Positions 59,073 to 64,000 of a stretch of DNA of 64,000 nucleotides are shown here, piece by piece (position 1 is the stretch's first letter; each line of letters begins with the position of its first letter). The position numbers were made by a program, and so were the translations under genes. The stretch spans positions 1 through 64,000 of the forward strand of contig NZ_PVMZ01000038.1 of the NCBI RefSeq assembly GCF_003001815.1, written 5' to 3'. The notes beneath the pieces are model-generated. The model saw nothing but the letters and a program-made list of their open reading frames with translations, did not search any database and had not been told where the DNA came from. This stretch comes from Actinoplanes italicus (GTDB lineage Bacteria; Actinomycetota; Actinomycetes; Mycobacteriales; Micromonosporaceae).

Positions 59073-60907
59073 GACGCGTACGCCCGGGTCCGCTGCTTCT
59101 CCTCGTACATGCGCAGGTCGGCGGTGTTGAGCAGCTGGTCGGCGTCGGCCGCCGGACCGGTCGCCAGGCCGATGCTCGCGCCCACCCCCAGGTCCCGGCC
59201 GTCGATCCGGGCCGGTTCGGCCAGCGCGGTCCGCAGCCGTCCGGCGAGGCGCTCGGCGTCCGCCGGGCCGCCGTCGGCGAGCACCGCGAACTCGTCACCG
59301 CCGAGCCGGGCCGGCACGTCCGCGGCTCCGGCGCTGTCGCGCAGCACGCCGGCCACGTGCCGCAGCACCTCGTCGCCGGCCGCGTGGCCGTACGTATCGT
59401 TGATCTGCTTGAAGCCGTTGAGGTCGATCAGCAGCACCGTGACGTCACCGGGGCGGGCCGCCATCGCGGCGGTGAACCCTCGCCGGTTCGCCAGCCCGGT
59501 CAGCTCGTCGTGCCCGGCCTGATAGCGCAGCATTTCGTGCAGCTCACGGGACTCGGTGACGTCCCGCGAGTTGGAGACCACGCCATCGATGCCCGGCACG
59601 TGGGTCAGGTTCACCGCCACCACCTCCAGCCAGCGCCACGATCCGTCCGCGTGCCGGTATCGGCCCTGCATGGTCATCTCGGTGCCCGGCGTCGCGTAGA
59701 GCGTCTCGAGCTCGGCGGCGAGCCGTTCCCGGTCGTCGCGGTGCAGGATGTCGAGCGCGCCGCGGCCGAGCACGCCGTCCACCGGGAAGCCCAGCACCCG
59801 CTCGACCGCCGGGCTGGCATAAGTGAACGTACCGTCCGCCCTGGCGATCGCGATGATCTCTGACGAGTGTTCCAGAAGTGAGGTCAGACGTTGCTCCCGA
59901 CGCCGGATCGCGCCGACCAGGGCGTCGTTGACGGCCAGCGCCAGCACCTGCCGCCCGATCACCAGGCCGACGTTGACCAGCAGCCCGGCCAGGGCGCCCC
60001 ACGCCGAGATCCCCAGCCCGCGGGTGACCAGCACGAACACCAGCGCGGCCGCGCAGACCACCGTGGCGGCGTACGGCAGCACGCTGAACCGCCGGCGGCG
60101 GCTGAACCACTCACGGCCGTCCAGGCCACCGGCGCCGTGGAGGAACTGCAGGCGCGGACCGGCCAGCACCAGGAGACACGGAAAGATGATCACGGCCATC
60201 TGCACACCGGTGTTCGGCACACTGCCGCTGGGCAGGAGCACGCTGGACCCCGCGAGGCCGAGCGACGCGAGGACCATCGGGACCGCCGCCGCCCGGCTCA
60301 TCGGGGACACACCGGTCAGGCCGGACCGGATCGCCACGAAGATCGCGCACAGCACCACGCCGCAGCCGAACACGGCCAGGAAGTACGCCTCGAAACCGGC
60401 CCCGGCCATGCCCGGTCGGGTCATCAGGCACCACGCCACCACGGCGGAGGCGGACATCAGGATCGCGGTGTCCAGCAGCAGGCGGGTCTGCTGGCGGCGG
60501 GGCCGGTTCGCGACCCGTTGCGGCAGCACCAGGCCGATCATCATCACCACGACGCCGAGCATCATCGTCGCCGACTGCACCGGATGGAAGACGATGCGCT
60601 GTATACCCGGTTCGGTGATGATCGTGCCGAGTTGCACCAGGTCACCGGCGAGGAACAGCAGCCCGCCCACGCCGACGGCTCTCCAGAAACGACGCGGGTG
60701 CGGAGGCAGGTCCGGAATCCCGGCCACCTGGCGGGACAGCCAGAACAGCGCGAGGTCCAGGATCGGACTGACCGTCCAGCAGGCGATCATCTGGGCGCGG
60801 GGTGTGCCCACGTCCAGCAGGAAGGGGCCGACCACGATCATGGTGCCCACAGCCAGCGCGATCAGCACCGGATCGCGCCACAACCCGGCTCGCACCGCTG
60901 GCGGCAT
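59069..60907 (-). CDS. Membrane PAS-GGDEF diguanylate cyclase
   Basis: A 612-residue protein. The first 310 residues contain about ten membrane helices. A PAS domain follows (residues about 325-445, with EIIAIARADGTFTYASPAVE and WRWLEVVAVNLTH), then a GGDEF domain (about 455-610). The motif ARLGGDEFAVLAD is intact, so c-di-GMP synthesis is expected. The inhibitory position reads GAAD, lacking the Arg of RxxD, so product feedback is probably absent. GGAGGGTGGC before the ATG supports the start. It precedes the GGDEF-EAL gene with a four-base overlap. Confidence 0.92.
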   Translation of the reverse strand: MPPAVRAGLWRDPVLIALAVGTMIVVGPFLLDVGTPRAQMIACWTVSPILDLALFWLSRQVAGIPDLPPHPRRFWRAVGVGGLLFLAGDLVQLGTIITEPGIQRIVFHPVQSATMMLGVVVMMIGLVLPQRVANRPRRQQTRLLLDTAILMSASAVVAWCLMTRPGMAGAGFEAYFLAVFGCGVVLCAIFVAIRSGLTGVSPMSRAAAVPMVLASLGLAGSSVLLPSGSVPNTGVQMAVIIFPCLLVLAGPRLQFLHGAGGLDGREWFSRRRRFSVLPYAATVVCAAALVFVLVTRGLGISAWGALAGLLVNVGLVIGRQVLALAVNDALVGAIRRREQRLTSLLEHSSEIIAIARADGTFTYASPAVERVLGFPVDGVLGRGALDILHRDDRERLAAELETLYATPGTEMTMQGRYRHADGSWRWLEVVAVNLTHVPGIDGVVSNSRDVTESRELHEMLRYQAGHDELTGLANRRGFTAAMAARPGDVTVLLIDLNGFKQINDTYGHAAGDEVLRHVAGVLRDSAGAADVPARLGGDEFAVLADGGPADAERLAGRLRTALAEPARIDGRDLGVGASIGLATGPAADADQLLNTADLRMYEEKQRTRAYAS

Positions 60908-61043
60908 GCCACCCTCCGTCCTGCTCCGGGCCCTCCCCGGCAGTCATCGGCCGGTCCGGGCCCGGTCTTAGCGTAAAAAGCCGACGACCGGTACGCCCCG
61001 GCTTGTCATGGCGGGTGGGGCGTACCGGTCGCCGGGGGTCCGG

Positions 61044-61739
61044 TCAGTCCTCGTCGGGCTCGTCGGTGGGCTGATCCGTGGGCTCGTCGGTCGGGGCGTC
61101 CGTCGGCTCGATGGTCGGGCCGGCCGTCGGCTCGATGGTCGGGCCGGCGGTCGGTGAAGTGGTCGGCGAAACGGTCGGTGAAGAGGTCGGAGACACGGTC
61201 GGCGAAGTGGTCGGCGCAGTGGTCGGCGCAGTGGTCGGAGACACGGTCGGCGAGGCCGACGGCGACGACGGCGTGGGCGCCGGCTTCCCGGGCTTGCCGG
61301 CCGCCTGGATCTTGGCGGCGGTGTACTCGGCGTCGACACGGGTGCCGGTCACCGACACCTTCTGACCGGCGGCCAGGACGTCGAGCTCCACCTTCTTGCC
61401 GTTCAGGACGATCCTGGCGTTGTCGGCGACCTTCATCGTCACGGTCTTGCCGCGGACGTCCTTGGTGCCGCTGCGGGCCGCCACGGTGACCGTGCCCGCG
61501 GCCGCGTCGACCTTGGTGATCGAGCCGCTGGCCTGGAAGTTGACCTTCTTCACCGGCGCCTTCGTCGGCTTGGCGGGCGTCGGCCTGGTCGGTTCCGGCT
61601 TCTTCTCCGGCTTCTTGGCGGCGGCGGCCGTGGCCGCGGGCGACGAGCTCTGGGCATAGGCGGCCACGCCGGAGACGGCAGCGGGGATCGTGACAGCCGC
61701 GGCCAGGGCGATGGCGGCGGCGCTGCGGCGCATACGCAT
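61044..61739 (-). CDS. Secreted protein with Pro/Thr-rich repeat tail, 231 aa
   Basis: GAGGAG before the ATG supports the start. The N-terminus MRMRRSAAAIALAAAVTIPA leads to AYAQ, a Sec signal peptide. A Lys/Pro/Thr spacer is followed by a small beta-barrel-like domain (VNFQASGSITKVDAAAGTVT and VSVTGTRVDAEYTAAKIQAA), like the DUF5666-type domains of secreted actinobacterial proteins. The C-terminal 80 residues are Pro/Thr/Ser repeats of period four (SPTV, APTT, EPTD) that become acidic at the end. Such tails often act as cell-wall-spanning or glycosylated stalks. No LPXTG or membrane helix follows. The function is unknown. Confidence 0.82.
   Translation of the reverse strand: MRMRRSAAAIALAAAVTIPAAVSGVAAYAQSSSPAATAAAAKKPEKKPEPTRPTPAKPTKAPVKKVNFQASGSITKVDAAAGTVTVAARSGTKDVRGKTVTMKVADNARIVLNGKKVELDVLAAGQKVSVTGTRVDAEYTAAKIQAAGKPGKPAPTPSSPSASPTVSPTTAPTTAPTTSPTVSPTSSPTVSPTTSPTAGPTIEPTAGPTIEPTDAPTDEPTDQPTDEPDED
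61078..61275 (-). repeat. 12- to 24-bp in-frame repeats in the Pro/Thr tail
   Basis: Repeated gtcgg-containing units encode four-residue motifs. A 24-bp unit (gatggtcgggccggccgtcgg plus ctc) is duplicated near 61110-61155, and a gtggtcggcgca unit is duplicated near 61207-61235. The array looks recently expanded. Confidence 0.75.
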
Positions 61740-61877
61740 CGAAGGAACTCCTCAACTCGGGGGTGAGCCCATCGTTCGCCGCCCCGGGTTCAGCCCGGTT
61801 GCCCATACGGTTGCGGCTCGGTTGCGGCAGGAATTGTCACGGACGGTGAGATGCGCCCCGCGGCCGGAATCCGGGAG

Positions 61878-61907
61878 TTGACATGCCGTGCCGTACTGGG
61901 CGAATGT
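61878..61907 (+). promoter_or_regulatory. Promoter of the second Ser/Thr kinase gene
   Basis: A perfect -35 TTGACA (61878-61883) and GAATGT (61902-61907) are separated by 18 bases. The -10 ends six bases before ATG 61914 and no ribosome-binding site is present, so the mRNA is probably leaderless. Confidence 0.6.
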
Positions 61908-61913
61908 CCTGGG

Positions 61914-63311
61914 ATGCACGATGTTTGGCCGGACGCGGATGTGCTCCTCGCCTCGCGGTACCGCCTGATCACTCTCCTCGAGACAGGCGGTATGGCGCAG
62001 GTCTGGCGAGCCACCGACGAGCTGCTCGACCGTCCCGTCGCGGTCAAGCTGCCGGCCGGTGACACCCGGGCCGCACACCTGGCCTGGCGGGAGGCGCGCC
62101 TCGCGGCCCGGCTCTCGCACCCCGGCATCGCCGCCGTCCACGACTACCGGGAAGCGGTCCGCCCGGACGGCTCGATCGCGCCGTTCGTGGTGATGGAGCT
62201 GCTCAGCGGCGAGACGGTCGCGGCCCGGCTGTGCGACGCCGGCGGCCCGATGCCATGGGGCGAGGCCGTGTCGATCGCGGCCGCCGTCGCCGAGGCGCTG
62301 GCCGCCGCCCATGCCGCGGGCGTCGTGCACCGCGACATCAAGCCCGGCAACGTGATGCTCTGCCCCGGCGGCGTCAAGCTGCTCGACTTCGGGATCAGCG
62401 CGGCCGCCGGCGAACCGGACGACGACGAGACCGGCGCCAGCTTCGGCACACCCGCCTACGCCGCCCCGGAACGCCTCGACGGCAAGCCCGCCGAGCCCGC
62501 GACCGACCTCTACGGCCTGGGGGTGCTGCTGTTCGAGATGGTCAGCGGTGACCCGCCGTACGACGTCAACACCTGGGAGGAGCTCGCCGCCGCCCAGGCA
62601 CACGGCCCGACCCCGCTGCCCGCGACGCTTCCGGTCCGGCTCCGCGAGCTGATCACCCGCTGCCTCGACGACAACCCGGCCCGCCGGCCCACCGCCGCAC
62701 AGGCCCGTCGCGTCCTCACCCGGCTGGTTCCGTCGGCGCCCGCCCGCCTGACGATCCCGCTGCCCAAGCCACCGCCCACCGGCCACGCCAAGGTGTTGCC
62801 GGCCGCGCCACGCACCGGCAGCCCGGTGATCCGGCGCGTCGCCGTCGGTGTCGCGCTCGCCGTCACGGCGGTCGCGTTCGTCGCGGTGATCAACGCGGTC
62901 GGCGGCCCCGACGACTCCGAGTCCGCCCAGCCGGTCCTCCCCACGTCACCGGCCGTGTCCCCCAGCAGCGTGCTGACCGAGGCGACCCCTCCTCCGGCCC
63001 CGCCCCAGCCGACCGTGACCACGTCCGCCCCGACCACCGCGGCGGCTCTCACGGTGGAGGCGGCGCTCACCCGCGTGCAGGCCACCGTCGAGGCCGGTGA
63101 GGAGTCCGGCGAGATCCGGCCCGACGTGGCCCTCGACTTCAAGAACCTGCTGCGCCTCATCGACCCGGACGCCGACGCCGGCCTCAACGAGAAGGTCGAC
63201 CAGCTGCTGCGCAAGGTCCGCCAGCGTCAGAACGAGGGCAACATCACCGACACCCGCGCCTCCCTCCTGCGCGAACGGCTCAACGACCTGCGGTCGGCCT
63301 CAACCCCATGA
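61914..63311 (+). CDS. Transmembrane Ser/Thr protein kinase, 465 aa
   Basis: A Hanks-type membrane kinase. Residues about 16-270 form the kinase domain: Lys45, VVHRDIKPGNVML with catalytic Asp141, DFG 158-160 and GTPAYAAPE. The Gly-loop reads LLETGGMAQV, with Glu in place of the usual first Gly, which may weaken ATP binding. A Pro-rich linker is followed by one membrane helix (about 308-328). The Pro/Thr-rich extracellular stalk leads to a small helical domain (VEAALTRVQATVEAGEESGE; LRKVRQRQNEGNITDT) of unknown ligand. The start at 61914 is chosen because the TTGACA promoter lies inside the longer frame that starts at 61851. Confidence 0.9.
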   Translation: MHDVWPDADVLLASRYRLITLLETGGMAQVWRATDELLDRPVAVKLPAGDTRAAHLAWREARLAARLSHPGIAAVHDYREAVRPDGSIAPFVVMELLSGETVAARLCDAGGPMPWGEAVSIAAAVAEALAAAHAAGVVHRDIKPGNVMLCPGGVKLLDFGISAAAGEPDDDETGASFGTPAYAAPERLDGKPAEPATDLYGLGVLLFEMVSGDPPYDVNTWEELAAAQAHGPTPLPATLPVRLRELITRCLDDNPARRPTAAQARRVLTRLVPSAPARLTIPLPKPPPTGHAKVLPAAPRTGSPVIRRVAVGVALAVTAVAFVAVINAVGGPDDSESAQPVLPTSPAVSPSSVLTEATPPPAPPQPTVTTSAPTTAAALTVEAALTRVQATVEAGEESGEIRPDVALDFKNLLRLIDPDADAGLNEKVDQLLRKVRQRQNEGNITDTRASLLRERLNDLRSASTP

Positions 63312-63407
63312 CCCCTTTTGCGGTACGCGCTACGCGCCCCCGACCGCACCATCGCGTACCGGACCACACCGCGACGGGGCTGCCCACCCCGGCCCCAAGG
63401 CGCCTCA

Positions 63408-63477
63408 CGGGCTGAGGCCCCGGGTCACCGGCTGTGTCCTACCGCTGTCTCAGCCGGTGAGGGGACGCCTCAGCCCG
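63408..63477. terminator. Nested double hairpin between convergent genes
   Basis: Outer arms cgggctgagg (63408-63417) and cctcagcccg (63468-63477) enclose inner arms caccggctg (63426-63434) and cagccggtg (63451-63459). It lies between the kinase stop and the LacI-type stop. It may be a bidirectional terminator or a structured RNA. Confidence 0.5.
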
Positions 63478-63561
63478 CGAGGGGCCCTAGCCGCGGGAGG
63501 TGACGGCTACGTCGCGGGCGATGCCAGGGTGCCGCTGCGTAGCCGTACGATATAGGTGTAT

Positions 63562-64000
63562 TTAAGCGGAACCGCGCAGGATCAGACGCGTGGGCAGCAC
63601 CGTCTCGAAGTCGGCCGGCTCGTCGCCGTCGATCTTGGCCAGCAGCAGCCGGACCATCTCCTGGCCCATCTGCTCGATCGGCTGATAGACGCTGGTCAGC
63701 GGGGGGTCGGTGTGACGAGCGACCACCGAGTCGTCGAAACCGACCACGGCGACGTCCTGCGGGACACGGCGGCCCGCCCGGCGAAGCACACGCAGCGCAC
63801 CGGCGGCCATCATGTCGGAGGCGGCGAACACCGCGTCGATCTGCGGGTACTGCTGGAGCAGCCACTCCATCGCGGTGGCGCCACTGAGCTCACCGAAGTC
63901 GCCGCGGGCGGCCGGACCCTCGCCGACGACATCGCGGTAACCGTCGTAGCGGGCGATACCGACGGCCATGTCGAGCGGGCCGGTGATCGTGGCGATACAG
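63562..64000 (-). CDS. LacI-family transcription regulator (C-terminal part)
   Basis: The frame runs off the right edge, so the N-terminal DNA-binding domain is missing. The visible 145 residues are the effector-binding domain of LacI/GalR proteins: IATITGPLDMAVGIARYDGY followed by VFAASDMMAAGALRVLRRAG, VPQDVAVVGFDDSVVARHTD and PPLTSVYQPIEQMGQEMVRL. They end with FETVLPTRLILRGSA. Such proteins repress sugar-use genes and release DNA on binding a sugar. Whether this one is the CebR-type repressor predicted to act on the cellulase operator at 27233 cannot be judged without the missing half and its neighbours. Confidence 0.92.
   Translation of the reverse strand, partial: CIATITGPLDMAVGIARYDGYRDVVGEGPAARGDFGELSGATAMEWLLQQYPQIDAVFAASDMMAAGALRVLRRAGRRVPQDVAVVGFDDSVVARHTDPPLTSVYQPIEQMGQEMVRLLLAKIDGDEPADFETVLPTRLILRGSA

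Overview
The window is high-GC DNA from an actinomycete, most likely a Micromonosporaceae member such as Actinoplanes. This is inferred from the GlgE-type glycogen/trehalose operon, several F420-dependent enzymes, an SCO6745-family protein, a CebR-type cellulase operator, several transcripts that look leaderless, and frequent GTG/TTG starts. I recognise about 49 protein-coding genes, two of them cut by the window edges. I see no tRNA, rRNA, CRISPR array, insertion sequence or prophage.

Layout. 1-2.5 kb: start of a SigB/SigF-type sigma factor, polyphosphate glucokinase, an F420/FMN split-barrel protein, then a repeat-rich, hairpin-rich convergent spacer. 3.5-10.8 kb: glgE-treS-mak-glgB, a tightly coupled operon converting trehalose and maltose to branched alpha-glucan. 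10.8-18.9 kb: small accessory genes, a PP2C phosphatase with a lipoprotein, Tex, and a membrane Ser/Thr kinase. 18.9-22.8 kb: a three-gene redox module (membrane cytochrome b with a long disordered tail, NuoF-like/ferredoxin protein, thioredoxin-like lipoprotein). 23-30.5 kb: secreted or membrane proteins of unknown role, a CBM2-GH6 cellulase under a CebR-type operator, a HAD phosphatase and a GAF-GGDEF protein.

30.6-41 kb: a single-chain alpha-beta glycyl-tRNA synthetase, unusual for an actinomycete, then a SWIM zinc-finger protein and two very large DUF6493-like proteins separated and flanked by C/T-rich tandem repeats. 41.5-44.7 kb: a Tat-exported glycerophosphodiesterase and a Pit phosphate transporter with a small membrane partner.

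44.8-54.6 kb: a reductive pyrimidine catabolism locus. A MocR-type regulator and aminotransferase run one way. Beta-ureidopropionase, dihydropyrimidinase, an F420-dependent LLM oxidoreductase and an ABC importer run the other way. No classical dihydropyrimidine dehydrogenase is visible, so the LLM enzyme is a candidate for the first reductive step. 54.6-60.9 kb: a leftward run with two membrane c-di-GMP proteins and three small genes. 61-64 kb: a secreted Pro/Thr-tailed protein, a second Ser/Thr kinase and the C-terminal part of a LacI-family regulator.

The most promising leads are the redox module, the F420 enzyme in pyrimidine catabolism, the SWIM/DUF6493 locus and the fused glycyl-tRNA synthetase.
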